A stretch of DNA of 64,000 bases from Lumnitzera littorea (lineage: Eukaryota > Streptophyta > Magnoliopsida > Myrtales > Combretaceae): positions 72,916,522 to 72,980,521 of the forward strand of contig JAMXBB010000011.1 in NCBI GenBank assembly GCA_024138015.1, written 5' to 3'. A program made the translations under genes and the position numbers. Positions 10,887-22,961 of this stretch are shown one piece after another. Under the pieces are notes generated by a model. It worked only from the letters and a program-made list of their open reading frames with translations, was not told the origin of the DNA and searched no databases. Every line of letters starts with the position of its first letter. Position 1 is the first letter of the stretch.

Positions 10887-13180
10887 TGTAAATACCTTAT
10901 TTTTGTCATTTTTATTTTAGTATTTTTATTGGGTCAGATTTTAAAGAAATAAATAATTAAAAAATAATAAAAAATAAGGTGTCAAGTCGTATCGAGTTGA
11001 GTCATTTAAGGTCAGATTGGATAATGGTATATGTTTAATTTAATAAATTTTAAAGTTGTTAAAGAATCGAACTTCGTTAAAATAGTTTTAGTCCAGTCCA
11101 ATATAAAGTGGATTTTTATCTAATTTATATTCGGCTAAATAAGATTTAGGATATATTAAATGGGTCGGTAGGCAAAATCAAGTTGGACTGAGTCAGGCCC
11201 AAAGATTGAAAGCTTAAAAGTCTAAATCAATATAGGGTTTTTAGAAATTAGGTTAAATCTTTAATTAATCCAAATAGGAGATTATCATATCTTTCGAATA
11301 TCGGATTTGTTGAGATTAAATCTATATCCAAAAAGATTCAAAATATTTAATTGAGTGGCTTATAAATAGTAAGTCAACTGTAAAGTTTGGTTATGTTTTT
11401 CATAATCTCCAACATCATTACACGCTGCTGTCCCTCACTCATAAGCACTAACAATCACTCACCAATATTAACACTCACTTACCAATCACTTCACTGTCCC
11501 TTACACTCTCTCACAAGCACACTGCTTGACACATTATGCAATATCACACATAGCATACGCACTGTCCCTCGTACAACCACTTTTTTACACACTGAGTATT
11601 ACTACACATGATCACCGATCACTCATTCACGTCCCTGACACTCACACTCTCCTGTAGCATATACCCATACATACGAACATAAGCACTAATCACTCGATCG
11701 ACATACTTTCACCCACTACATGTTCACATACGCTGGCACATACTTTCCTTCATGAAGCACACACACTGACATAACTTCCTACTCATGCACACACTTGATC
11801 ATTGCCTCACAATTACTCCACCACTGCACATTCACATACGCATTGACAACACTCTTATGTCCCACACACTAACATGCATTGACAATACTCTCACATCTCA
11901 TACATAGCGCATGCAAGCTTGCTCACTCCATTACATTGTTGTACGATCACACACATAAGCCTCACCCGCTGTTGATCACCCACACGTTGCATGTCGGCCA
12001 CTTCATGATCAACATTACCGCATATGCATACAACCAGTGTATACACTGAGCACATCAACATAGTCCAAACGACCACAACACGATCAATATGAACACGCCG
12101 ATCACGTGCGACTCGACCTGTTTAGGTAATAAAAATTATTTTCTTTAATTAATTAATTAATTAATTAATTTTATTATTAGTTAATTAATTTATTTCACTA
12201 ATTTTTCGTTTTTAGTGTAGGTTTTTTTTTATATATTTTTTTAATTGTCATACCATTTTGCTATATTTTTTAGATAATTTTCTATTTTTGATAAATTTAG
12301 TTAAATTGTATTTTTTAGCCAAAATTACATTTTTTTGAAAAATTGCATATATGTTCTTCAAGATTCATATCTTCAGAAAAGATACATATCTAAGATACGT
12401 TTCTTAATTTATCTTGCATGTAAGACTTAGGAATAAATAATTTTTTTTTACATGTAGATTTTTTTTTTTTTTAAAAATGAAAAATCTTAACTGGAGTTTT
12501 CAAAAAGATTTAGTTAGTTATGGTTTTCTTTTAAAGTAGATTCGTGAAATTAGATTTTTTTTTAGGTTTTTTTTAAAAAATAAATTACTAAATAAACATA
12601 AATCTAACTTGATTTTCAAATGTAAAAAAAAAAAAAAAACTCCAGCCACTAAATCTTTTCTAAAAAAGAATTAAGTTGGTTTGATCTTGACTAGCGAGTT
12701 CGTAGGCACTTTTGAGATAACTGTAAAAAAATTATAAAACCTTTTTTTCTTTTTCTTAAAAATTTGTAGTAAAAAATCACAAAAAATTCATTTTAATTAT
12801 ATTCTTACATATCTATATATATTTCAATATTTTTAGAAAAATTATGAAAATAAGGCCTATTAGTTTTTTTTTTTTAATTCTTACATAGTGACTTAATCTT
12901 AATAGATCAGCCTTCGAACTTAGTTTTTTTTGTTTAATTTTCTAAAAAATGATTTTTTTAGAAAATTCATAGATTAGTAGCCAAATTTGAGTTTTCCCAC
13001 CAGAAAAGCTTAATTTTATTTTTTACCAGTTTAACTGGTTGGAGACTCCAATTTTTCTAAATATTTTTTAAAAAAATATTTTTTTAAAGAAAAATATTTC
13101 CTTAATTTAATATCGAGTAATTTATATTAAACGGCTTGAGCTTGTTATAGGTTAAATTAACAAAAACGAAATAGGGCTCA
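10887..13180 (+). repeat. 3' LTR of element A (about 2.3 kb)
   Basis: Begins TGTAAATACC at 10887 and ends ...GGGCTCA at 13180, whose last ~350 bases match the 5' LTR remnant at 1-340. A TATA box (TTATAAATAG) sits at 11360-11369. Downstream is a long C/A/T-rich, G-poor domain to about 12115, then an AT-rich tail with a (TTAA)n run near 12148-12175. Length and layout match the other Tat-type LTR at 14487-16720. If A has a 5-bp target duplication, its right copy would be ATAAG at 13181-13185. Confidence 0.8.
11360..11369 (+). promoter_or_regulatory. TATA box in the element A LTR
   Basis: TTATAAATAG about 475 bases into the LTR, directly before the C/A-rich region, as expected for the U3/R boundary. 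Confidence 0.5.
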
Positions 13181-13189
13181 ATAAGTTCA

Positions 13190-14340
13190 CTCAAGGGAGC
13201 ACGACCGGGTTTTCATTTAGGGTTTTAGCCAGCTTAAGGAGCATATTGCCCATTCACATAGGTTAGTTAGCTTAGAAGAGTACAACCGGGTTTTCATTTA
13301 GGGTCTTAACCAACTTAAGGAACGCTTTACCTATTCACCTAGGTTAGTCAGCTTAGAGGAGCACGACTAAGTTTTCATTTAGGATCTTAGCCAACTTAAG
13401 GGGCGCTTTGCCCATTTACCTAGGTTAGTCAACTTAGAGAAGCATGACCAAGTTTTCATTTAGGATCTTAACTAGCTCAAAAAACGCTTTGCCCGTTTAC
13501 CTAAGTTAGTTAACTTAGAGGAGCACGACCAGGTTTTCATTTAGGGTCTTAGCCAACTTAAGAAGTACTTTGTTTATTTACATAGGTTAGTGAACTCATG
13601 TGGTACTACCCTCTGTTTAATATCATCTACGGTCATAACCAGCTCAAGGAGCATTTTGCCCATTCACCTAAGTTTGTTAGCTCAAAGGAGCACAACCAAG
13701 TTTTCATTTAGGGTCTTAACCAGCTTAAGAAATGCTTTACCTATTTACCTAGGTTAGTCAGCTTAAAGGAGCATGACCAAGTTTTCATTTAGGGTTTTAG
13801 CCAACTTAAAGAGTGCTTTGCCCATTCACCTAGGTTAGTCAACTTAGAGGAGCATGACCAAGTTTTTATTTAGGATTTTAACCAACTCAAAAAAAGCTTT
13901 GCCCATTTACCTAGGTTAGTCAACTTAGAGTAGCACGACTAGGTTTTCATTTAGGGTCTTAGCCAACTTAAGGAGTACTTTGTTTATTTACATAGGTTAG
14001 TGAACTCACAAGGCACTACCCTCCATTTAATATCATCTAAGGTCATAATTAGCTCAAGGAGCGTTTTACCCATTCACCTAGGCTTGTCAGCTTAGAGGAG
14101 CATGACTAGGTTTTCATTTAGGGTCTTAGCCAACTCAAGGAGTGTTTTGCTTATTCACTTAGGTTGGCTAGCTCATAGGGCACTACCCTCCTTTCAATAT
14201 CTTTTACGGTCTTAGTTAGCTTATAGAGTGCTTTACCCATTCACTTAGTTTAGCTAGCTCGTAAAGCATTACCATTCTTTTAGTACTTTTAGGGTTCTTG
14301 TCAGCCTATAAAGGTGCTACCCTCCCCATTGTTCTTTTCG
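13190..14340 (+). repeat. ~82-bp tandem array with higher-order organisation (3' UTR of element B)
   Basis: About 14 monomers of ~82 bases. A typical monomer starts GAGCACGACCAGGTTTTCAT and continues through a TTAGCCAACTTAAGGAG-like and a TTTGCCCATTCACCTAGG-like block. Monomer starts are near 13199, 13276, 13360, 13443, 13522, 13605, 13688, 13770, 13850, 13932, 14012, 14098, 14178 and 14262. A distinct variant (CACTACCCTCC-type) recurs at 13605, 14012 and 14178. Monomers five apart are the most alike, giving a ~408-bp higher-order unit. The array is followed by a UTR tail and an LTR like those of element A, so it is the 3' UTR array of a second Tat/Ogre-type element. Confidence 0.82.
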
Positions 14341-14486
14341 AGTTTTTTGTCACCAAATTCCCAACAAATCGATTTTAGGATAGCTAACTAGTCGTAGCGC
14401 TTCTTAAGATAGAGTCATCTTTAAGGTAAAAATGGTGTCTCTTTTGTTTTTGTGGTAAGTTTTACCTAAACTTCACCACAAAGAGA
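14341..14486 (+). other. Distal 3' UTR of element B
   Basis: Contains GTGTCTCTTTTGTTTTTGTGG, parallel to GGTATCTCTTTTGTCTTTC just before the element A LTR, and a purine-rich CACAAAGAGAGGC just before the LTR start that may be part of the polypurine tract. Confidence 0.5.
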
Positions 14487-16720
14487 GGCAAAAATAAACA
14501 CCTCATTTTGGCTCCCTCGTAATTCTAATTTTTGTTTCTTTTAAGGGTCCTAATTCAAAAAAATAAAAAATTTTGAAAAATGATAAAAAAAAAACACAAA
14601 AAATGGAAAATTCTTAGAAAAAAAAGAAAAATTATAAAGATTTTTTTTTTAGGAAAATCAAATAAAATGTTTTAGCATTAATGGATTCGACCTAGCTCAT
14701 TGCAAGGAACTTTTATTTTACAGAAACATAGTTTAAGTGCAATTTAATTGTACCGAATGTAAAGGCACAGACCAATGGCTTCATGGTTAAGCACTTGACC
14801 ATGGCATAGGATTTGGTTTGGGGTTATGGGTTTGAATCTTATTAAGCACAATTATACTTTTTATTTTTTCTTTCAGTTGTGAAAATCAGTTAAGTATATG
14901 GATTATATTTAAATTATATTTTGAATCTAATATAATTATATTTAAGTTCAATGTGATAAAGATTTGTAGGATTCAAATCTAATTTTGACTTTTCTTAAAT
15001 TAGATTTGAATGCCTCAACCCACTCTGATTATCAATAGCATTCATCTTTATTACCGACCATCCCTCTCTCCAAAACTTCCAACTCGATCACGTTTTGTCA
15101 TCACGATCCTAGCTGAATGGCAACTACACAACACAACTGCTCTCCATCACCATTTAACCACTACAACCCAATCTCCAACACAATCCACAGTCACACTATC
15201 TACTACATACTGTCTTTACCCACAACAGCACACTGACGCCACTAAACATAGCACATCTACATTCTCGCCGTAATCATCAAATAGACAAAATCCTTGTAGC
15301 CTACAAATTGACATGCCCACATAGCCACATCTACAATGCTCCATGGGTACTACAGTACACAGTAAGAACTCCCACGATTAGCCCTCATTGCCAATACATT
15401 GTCATATACGAACACTACACTCTCCTATCCACGCCAACCCATACACACATCCACTACACGGTGCACTGATCTGAACAATACTGACATCACACATTGTCCA
15501 CACACATCATCCAGTCCACATGTCCACACATACGTTATCCAGTCTATACACCGTCACATACATTGCTGTACGGCACTGACACCGTAACACAACCGCACGA
15601 CACTCCATCCATAGATGCTTCATCTACCAATCGGCTATGCATACACGGATAGCAGCAGCGCCGACTAGCACTTCACATTCGCCCACCGTTGATCCCCCAC
15701 GCATCTACTACCATAACTCACGAGCATGACCACAACTTGACGACCATCTATGGCGGTAGCAAACAGCAGTAGCAGAAACATAACTCCAGTGCAAAATGGT
15801 GCAACATAGCCCCGATCGTGCACGAAAATCACTCGAAGACGACGATTTTGGTCTTTGATTCTTTTTCTTTCATTGACTTGAAGACTACCAATCCGATCTG
15901 TGATCGGGTTCAATCTTTTTCTTCATTTTATTTATTTGTAAATAAAAATAACCTTTTAATAAAAGATGTGTTAGAGCTTTTTAGGAAATGTAAAAAGCAG
16001 AATCTTTTAGGAATTTTTCAAAATAAAAAAAAAGGTTGCAAAATGTGTTTTATCACTTAGGAAAGTTTTTTTTTTGTTTAAATAAAAAATAAATTCAATT
16101 AACTCTTTTCAAAATTAGTTTTTTTTTTTTAGAATTTCCAAAAGATAAAAATGTTCAAGAATTAAGACCCTTTTAGAATTTTCTTTGAATAAATTACGTG
16201 AATTAAAAAATGTAAAGTTGGCGATTTTCAGAAATTAAAATAAACTAATATATTAAAGTTTTTGGAAAAAACTAAAAACGTTTTATCTCGACTAGCAAAT
16301 ATGTAAATACTTTCAAAGCGACATAAAAATCTGTAAAAATTTAGGGTTTTTTTTATTTTTCTTAAAAATATTTTTAAAAAAATAATTTTGAAAAATAAGC
16401 CTAATTTCAAAAAATTTATAATGGTATCTATTATGGTTTAATAGGTTGACCCCCGAATTCAGAATCCTCTTGCTTTTATCAATTTGAAATCAAAGACTAG
16501 TAGCTAAGTTGTAGTAAATACACCCAATTGATTTCGATTTCGATTTCGATTTTGATTTTTCTCGATTCTGATCAAGTGGCGAGTCCAAAAGATTTTCAAT
16601 TAATAAAAGAAAATTTTCATTTTCTCTCGTCGAGGATTAATATTAAATGGATTAGGGTTTAGTATTAGTTGAAAAATGAGAAATTAAATTAAAAATAAGA
16701 AATAAAAATATCAAGCTCGA
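14487..16720 (+). repeat. LTR of element B (about 2.2 kb)
   Basis: Starts near AAAAATAAACACCTCATTTTGG and ends near CAAGCTCGATA at about 16720. Its plan matches the A LTR: AT-rich start, C/A-rich G-poor domain (about 15005-15700), AT-rich tail with a TTAATAGGTTGACCCCCGAA block equivalent to the TTAATAGATCAGCCTTCGAA block at 12900. A (GATTTC)n run lies at 16534-16560. Sequence identity to A is low outside the tail, so B is an older or different subfamily. The exact ends are uncertain. Confidence 0.65.
14775..14850 (+). other. tRNA-like / SINE-like segment inside the element B LTR
   Basis: A TGGTTAAGCACTTGA stretch followed about 35 bases later by GGGTTTGAATCTT resembles the A and B boxes of a Pol III internal promoter. 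No cloverleaf with a 7-bp acceptor stem could be drawn, so it is not called a tRNA gene. It could be a decayed tRNA-derived SINE or a chance match. Confidence 0.3.
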
Positions 16721-16724
16721 TAGG

Positions 16725-17888
16725 TTCAAAGGCATATAGCGCAATCTAAGACATATAGGTTTTGTAGAGACAAGGAGACGACTATACATATGCTCTTAAG
16801 TTGTCCTTAGATGTTTCAGATATGGTTCTTTGTGTTAGGAATCCAAGTTGAAAACATGCAATCAAAGTCGGTGGAGGCTTGGCCAAAATAGTATGTGGAG
16901 GGCACATCTTAGAATATGAAAGATAGATACATAACTTTTGCTAAACTTTGTTCGGTCATGTAGTGTTTGTGGAAAGGAAGATGTCATGCCTTGTTTGAGA
17001 ATCATGAACCAGATGTCTAATAGGCGCTATAGGTTGCTCTCTCAATTAGTTTTGAGGTAGATATTATTGCGAAACAAGATAGCCTAAGTCAATGGCATTC
17101 TTCTACTTCATACATGCCTGAACCCCAAATTGTGATTGTGCAACAGTAATAGTAGGATGCGACTTAATCCCATTCGGTTGATCTGGCAATTAGAACATCT
17201 GATAACTATAGCAACAGGTCATGTGTTGCTACTATCATAGTTGACCAACTTAACGTGGCTAGCTCTTCTAAAGGCGGCCTTCTCCAACTAGAAACTGACT
17301 AACATTGGATAGCACCTACATATAATGTCATCAAACTTAACTGCGACAGCTCCTTTGATCCAGCTATAAGTAAAGCAGCTTATGGCTTTATAGCTAGAAA
17401 TTTCTTAAGGGAGGTGTGTGGAGGTAGAGCAGCTAATTGTCATACTAGCTCGTTGAAAGCAACGGAAGCCTTAGCCGTGTTTGAAGCCGTTTGCTATGCA
17501 GTTAGAAGAGGATGGAAAGAGGTTTTAATCGAAGTGGATAGCTTAATAGTGCATGATGTTGTTAAAAATCCAGAGAAAGTGCCTTGGCATCTGTTCAGAA
17601 TAGTTGAAAGTCTGATGTTGACGAAGCAACATTTTAGATATTTCGATCTTATTCTTATCAAAAGGCAAGCCAATTAAGTTGTGGATTAGGTAGCGAGAAA
17701 CATGAGACAAAAGATGTGCCCTCTTAACTAGGTGTTCTCACCCCCATCTTCTCTTGAGTGTCTTATTTTAGATGATTCTAAATCTGTTTGTGTATCTTCT
17801 TCTATTGAAGAGATTTCTTATGTTCTGAGCTTGCTTAAGTTTTAATGCAAACATCTTTATTTGCCTAAAAAAAGGAAAAAAAAAAACA
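16725..17888 (+). pseudogene. 3' end of an L1-type LINE: zinc-binding RT tail and RNase H-like domain
   Basis: Begins right after the B LTR. The first block reads FCRDKETTIHMLLSCP, a Cys-His-Cys zinc-binding motif (zf-RVT) typical of the C-terminus of plant LINE RT. It is followed by an RNase H-like domain: IKLNCDSSFDPAISKAAYGF (about 17335), EALAVFEAVCYAVRRGWKEV, IEVDSLIVHDVV, ending LLKF at about 17843. The open part is 17414-17677. Several stops break it. An A-rich tail (CCTAAAAAAAGGAAAAAAAA) at about 17866-17888 marks the 3' end. Only the last ~1.1 kb is present, as usual for 5'-truncated LINEs. No clear target duplication was found. Confidence 0.8.
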
Positions 17889-17964
17889 TGATACATGAAA
17901 TTTATATTTATGTTAGTGATAAACAATTTATAAATCCTTTCTATTAAAATATTTAAATAAGTAA

Positions 17965-20915
17965 ATAATCATTGAAAATTCCGCGTAAACCAACTTACAA
18001 TAAAAATTGACCTTACAGTGCCTATCATAGATACGATCTATATAAGGTATCGATGACTCCTCACTTTAAAGTAAATAATTCAATTAAGATTTTTAGCTAA
18101 AATTTACGGTAAAAGTAAAATCTTAAGTCATATATATAATTACATTCGTATTATCGTAAGATTCCTAGGAGATCCTACATAATAAGCAGTTAACTAATGT
18201 ACATATTATATATTAGTTCTTTATCCTAAGGATATTAGCAAGACTTAAAATAAAACTTGGTCTTTTGCCAATGGATCTTCACTCTCCATAACTTTAAAAG
18301 AAATCTAACCTCTAGGTAATTGTATCACGGCATCACAAATTAGAAGTCAGGACCTGTAAAAGAATCTATGCGGGTATGAGCAACTACAACTTAGTAAGTT
18401 GAATTGGAGAATCATAAATGTATACAAGCACAATCAAGGTTATTAGGCAATTATTTTCATGAAATGCAACAAACAAGTACCATCACACAACGTAGTCCGA
18501 TCTACTGTGAAATCAGAGTAATTTCACTCGTTCTAATCCGGGTTAAGTAGTTTTCATGTTATGCAACAGTCACAATTAAACCTAGGTTTATGCAATGAAG
18601 ACATTGCTCTTTCTAAGACTATCCTTCAAACCAATGCTTTCATCCTCACCATGACCTCCTCTCCTGTTACTTAGTTCAGCTAAGGATGAGGAAAAGACCA
18701 ATTTGTTATTCAGCGTTATCTTTTTTGAAAGTATTGGTATTTGGTTGGAGAATCCTAATGATCCCCTATAAGATTACAATGCATGTCTTTTTAGTGTATT
18801 TAAGTCGATTTGGTCTATATTCAGTTTAGGGTGACTGGATAATTCCACACCACTCCAATCACAACAGTCATCAAACATAATACAAATTTCAACACAAAAT
18901 CAGATACACAAGTACATGTATAAGACTACTTACAATCATAATCATACACAAACCTAAGTCTTCGAGTACTCTAAAATAGTACTCCAAAATACAATGAAGC
19001 ATTAAACCCAACTTACTTGGAATCCTGAGTCGCTTAACCACTTGTCGCAGGTCAACTTGTCTTCGTGTGTCATATAATATAAATACACTTTTTAGTATTT
19101 ATATTTTGATGATGCATATTCTAAGTTGGGATTTAACTAAATTCTCCTTATATACCTATTATTTACTAACAATTCATCTTACATTAGTTCGAGGTTCAGT
19201 TTTCGAATTTGATTCCAATTCAGGTTCTAACTTGATTTCTATTACGAGCAATCTTAAAATACGTTTTGAACTCTAATGTGAAATTAATCACATTAAGTTC
19301 AAATATCCTAATATCATATTAGGTTTTAATTCAGTATTCTAACCTACTCGGTACACTCTAATTTTGATTAGTGTACCGATTTTACTCTCGATGTGAGAAC
19401 ATTTTACAATTTTTTGTATAACTACCTAAAATTAATTTTTGTAATAGATTTAATATGTACTGATATTATTATTATATTATCTAATTTAACCTAATATTTC
19501 ATATTTATTAAAATTCTAATTTCACATATTACCAAATTACTCAAATTTATTACATAATTCCTATATTAATTGCAATTAACACTCCAAAGGCTAGGATTAG
19601 GTTTTCACATCAGAGATTAACAACCTTAACTATCTAATTATCTTCTAAATCAGTAATTAGTCATTTAATTACTTAATTAATCCAAAATTACTCATTTTTC
19701 TAATTATTTTAGGGCTAAAAATTTACTTAAAATTTCCAAAAGTTAATTTTAAAAAAAATGGCTTCATAGCACTGTTCTATATTACTTAAGTATTCTACAA
19801 AAAAAAAAAAAAATTGAGCTCCAAACTACACTCCTAACCTTATTTATTTTTAATTCTAAATATGTTCGATTTTATCTAATTTTTTAAGAACCCTATATTT
19901 ACAGACATGATTAAACTTAATTACTATTTTTTATTAAATCTACATACAATAAAATATCATAATAACAAATTTCATAATTTTCTGGGTAGAATTAATAATT
20001 TTACTAAATTTTACAAAATCGGCTGAAAAATTAAACTCACCTGACTCTTGGGTTTCCAGCCACCAACGATGGCTTAAGGATGGTTGGCTAGTTTAGATGC
20101 TGGGTTTAGAGTGGGGGGAGGGGGGGCGATGGTGTGGTGTGTTGGTGGTTCGATCCTAAGTGGTGGTGACCCGTAGGTTCAGCCTAAATGTACTAAATGT
20201 ACAGTTTTGTGAAGATTTTTGCTAAACCCTAATTTTTGTCTCCATTTTCGATTCTCTTAGTTTTTTTTTAGCTCCCAACTAACCAAATGAGCTCATAGAA
20301 TTTTCTTGCTACTTATAGATCTATAAAAAGATTTTTTAGCATTAATTAAATATGATTTTTGGCTTATTCTCTTCCATTTTTGCCTTTTAAGTGTTTGTTT
20401 TTTATTGGACAAAATTTTCTTTCTTTTCCCCTTGCTGCCACGACATGATCTGGATGATTCACTATCTCTTTGATTTTTCCTTAATTTTTTAAATTATTTT
20501 CTTTCATTATTTAGCAATTTTTTTGCTAATTTCAGGCAATTTAAATAATTTCGCATATTTTTACCTACACATAAATACAAGTGGAGTATAAGTAAATAGT
20601 TCTAAATATTATTTAGGTCATTATATGATTTTTAGTATACATATAATCTATTTCTAACAATTTATTAGTTATCAAAATGCATTTTACGCAATGCATTTCG
20701 ATAAATAACAATTAATATACTTAAAATTTAAAAATTTCATATTATCTTATTTTATTACTTATTTTCTTAAATTCAAACTGACTGAGTCACTTTTACTAAT
20801 ATTTCTAGTTTTAATTTATAATTTAAGTTTGATCGAATCATTTAATTAATTACCCTAAACTTTGTGTACTAAGTTCGATCCTATGGTTATTTGGCTTATA
20901 TTTAGAGCTTACGTT
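17965..20915 (-). repeat. Copy F of a ~3 kb LTR family, minus strand
   Basis: Reverse-complement relative of the solo LTR at 42826-45921. Matching blocks include the ATGCATTTTACGCAATGCAT region (20675-20695) against its partner near 43005-43030, the GAGCTCATTTGG-type block near the TATA (20285 against 43421), and the CCGCGTAAACC end (17976 against 45880). The TATA equivalent on the minus strand is near 20310-20325. A splice-donor-like AG/GTGAGT on the minus strand is at 20041/20040. The promoter-distal tip has lost the last ~30 bases, and the start has an insertion near 20850-20905. No second LTR or internal coding region was seen, so it is probably a solo LTR or fragment. Confidence 0.75.
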
Positions 20916-22286
20916 CAATCTATAAATTAATGGAATTTATAAAAGTCTCTAGAATAAATAAAAACACAGTTAGCATTCTAGGTCAATTTCATAACAATAC
21001 AATAGAGTAGTTGTTCTTCTCTTGCAAATTGCATTTGGTTTACATAATAGCTATTCCATGAAAAACCTATTATTGTCAAAAATTGAATTGCAACCTCCTT
21101 CATAGGAGGAGGAAAAAAAAAAAAAAAGGCTACTCCCTAGTATTTTCGTGCAAATTTCCCTATTTTATCAACAAGACACCGGCTCACAACCAAGCCATGA
21201 TTTAGAGTATGAACATATAGTATTTTTAAATATGTTCTTCGTTTATAATTAATATCATTTTAAGTGCAACCAAACAAAGTAATAGTTATTATTACTATAT
21301 TCTTTCTCATAAGAATTATAATTCTATTCCTATTTTATTTCATTTTGCCATTTTTATGTCATAACCTAAGTTATCATGATAGTCCTCATCATTATACTCG
21401 TATATACTTGAAAAGTTAAATTCCTAAGTAGACAAGCTATAACATGCAATAAGAAAATACCATTACGCATTTACAAGAATGTAAACACCTTACGCCTTAT
21501 CCGTTCACACACAAAAAATCACATACATACTTATACAATGTTTCATATGTTAACCATAGCCGATTACTTATCTTATTTAAATAAGAAACAGCAAAAAAAT
21601 CCCTAGATATCCTAAGAGTCTAAGAATCTATATGCTAATCGTTTTATATTATAATAATTCATTGGTAAATTGGTTGAGTGACTCATTCATAGTTTGTCTT
21701 ATATTAAAAATATGACTTGTCGGTAGCTATTATATTGATTATGAGGAACTTTTTCCAAATATAGTATTATGTTCTAGAGTATATGGAATTTGATTAACTT
21801 TTATGATAGTAATGTTTGATAGTAGAATCTATGTATTTTGAATTTCAATTGTCAAAATTGTGACGTTTAAGTAGCTTTTAATTGAATATATTGAATCAAT
21901 TTGATAATTGTTACATTTAATAATTTATAAGCCTACATATGATTGTAGCATTATGTGTGTGTTTGTGTAATGGCTTGTACCAGGATTTATGACTCACTCA
22001 CTTAGTATTTTATTTCAAATGTCAATAATGATGTTATTGAACCTAATTATGATGTATATGACAAATATGACTTTGATGAATTGAATGTGAGAAGTTTTGC
22101 TAAATATGGAAAGTGATATCGTAGATCTAAAAGATATGCTATTTAAAACATTTTTGCTTTCAAATTATAAGAATTTTGGTTTAGTTGATATAAAATTAAG
22201 TTTTAGTTGTTTAGGGATTATTTAGATTATGTATTTGGAGATAATTTAGCTTTGAGAGTTCATAGAGATTTATTTGAATTATTGTA
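20916..22286. other. AT-rich intergenic stretch, no gene seen
   Basis: No coding frame. A poly-A run follows CCTCCTTCATAGGAGGAGG at 21095-21125. TTTGGTTTACATAATAGCTATT (21035) and CAACCAAACAAAGTAATAG (21271) are loosely inverted and could be ends of an old MITE, but the match is too weak to call. Confidence 0.4.
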
Positions 22287-22961
22287 TGATAGGAATCAAT
22301 CTCCATTTCAACACATGTTAAGCTCAAGAATGACCTATAGTTCCTAAAACCAACTAAGGAGAGCACAACCAAGCCATAACAATAAGAAAAATTGAAGAAG
22401 AGGAATCTAAGAGACTAGCTAGATGGTAGATATTTGGATTAGCTTGATAGTGTTGTCCATTTAGAGCAAAGGATGCACACTAAAAAACAGAGCATATTAG
22501 CCTATCGATGTTCGAGCAAATTGGCCTGCTAATTCAAGGAATCTATGTAACCAACCTAATGGTCATTATGGGACCAATTTGATTGTCCATTCAATTAAGG
22601 CTCACGTCTTATGTTCTATTGTTATTTTTTTTTTTTCATTTCTTTAAGTTTTAATTATTTACTAAATTGATACTAAGGCTTTTTTAGTATAAATGGACTC
22701 TTTTCTTTATTAATAAGAGCACTTTGTCATTTTAAAACACTGTTTTATCATCCTCCATTGGAGTTTTAATGGAAATTAGCTACTTTGAGCCATTTCATTG
22801 CGAATCTTATCAATCTTTTACATTTGTAATTAGTTGTAGTGATTTATAACTTGTTTATCTCTTGAGATTTATCAAGATTTTCATGCTAAACACTTATTTC
22901 TAAGTTCATAGGTCACATACGTTAGGAACTTCAACAATCGTTTACGTTATGCACATTGCCG
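22287..22961 (+). repeat. LTR-like direct repeat G, copy 1
   Basis: Starts about TGATAGGAATCAATCTCC and ends just before TGGTAATAGAG. It aligns along its length with 24208-24863, sharing ATCATCCTCCATTGGAGTTT and CAAGGAATCTATGTAACC-type blocks. It contains a TATA-like AGTATAAATGG at 22687-22697. An initiator-tRNA-like primer-binding site follows. Confidence 0.7.

Larger units (their letters stand above)
1..13180 (+). mobile_element. Element A: decayed Ogre/Tat-lineage Ty3/gypsy retrotransposon, nearly full length
   Basis: The window opens inside the 5' LTR (1-340), which matches the last ~350 bases of a 3' LTR ending at 13180. Between them lie, in order, a primer-binding site, an extra ORF ahead of gag, gag, aspartic protease, RT, RNase H, a second archaeal-type RNase H, integrase, a 3' tandem-repeat region and the 3' LTR. 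An ORF1 upstream of gag, a dual RNase H and a repeat-filled 3' UTR are known marks of the Ogre/TatII branch of the Tat clade. All reading frames are broken by stops and frameshifts, and the LTR ends have diverged with indels, so this is an old, immobile copy. The 5' target duplication lies outside the window. Confidence 0.88.

Noticed and set aside
11387..11611. Open frame of 74 codons in the A LTR (and similar ones at 15010-15273 and 15399-15587)
   Set aside because: They fall in the C/A-rich, G-poor domain where stop codons are rare by composition. No protein-like motif is present.
13190..14340. Regular repeats as a possible CRISPR array
   Set aside because: Units are contiguous ~82-bp tandem monomers without unique spacers, in a plant genome and attached to an LTR.
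14775..14850. True tRNA gene
   Set aside because: Only box-like motifs match; no acceptor stem or anticodon arm could be built.
20990..21300. MITE with CAACCAAAC-type ends
   Set aside because: The inverted ends match too poorly and no target duplication was found.
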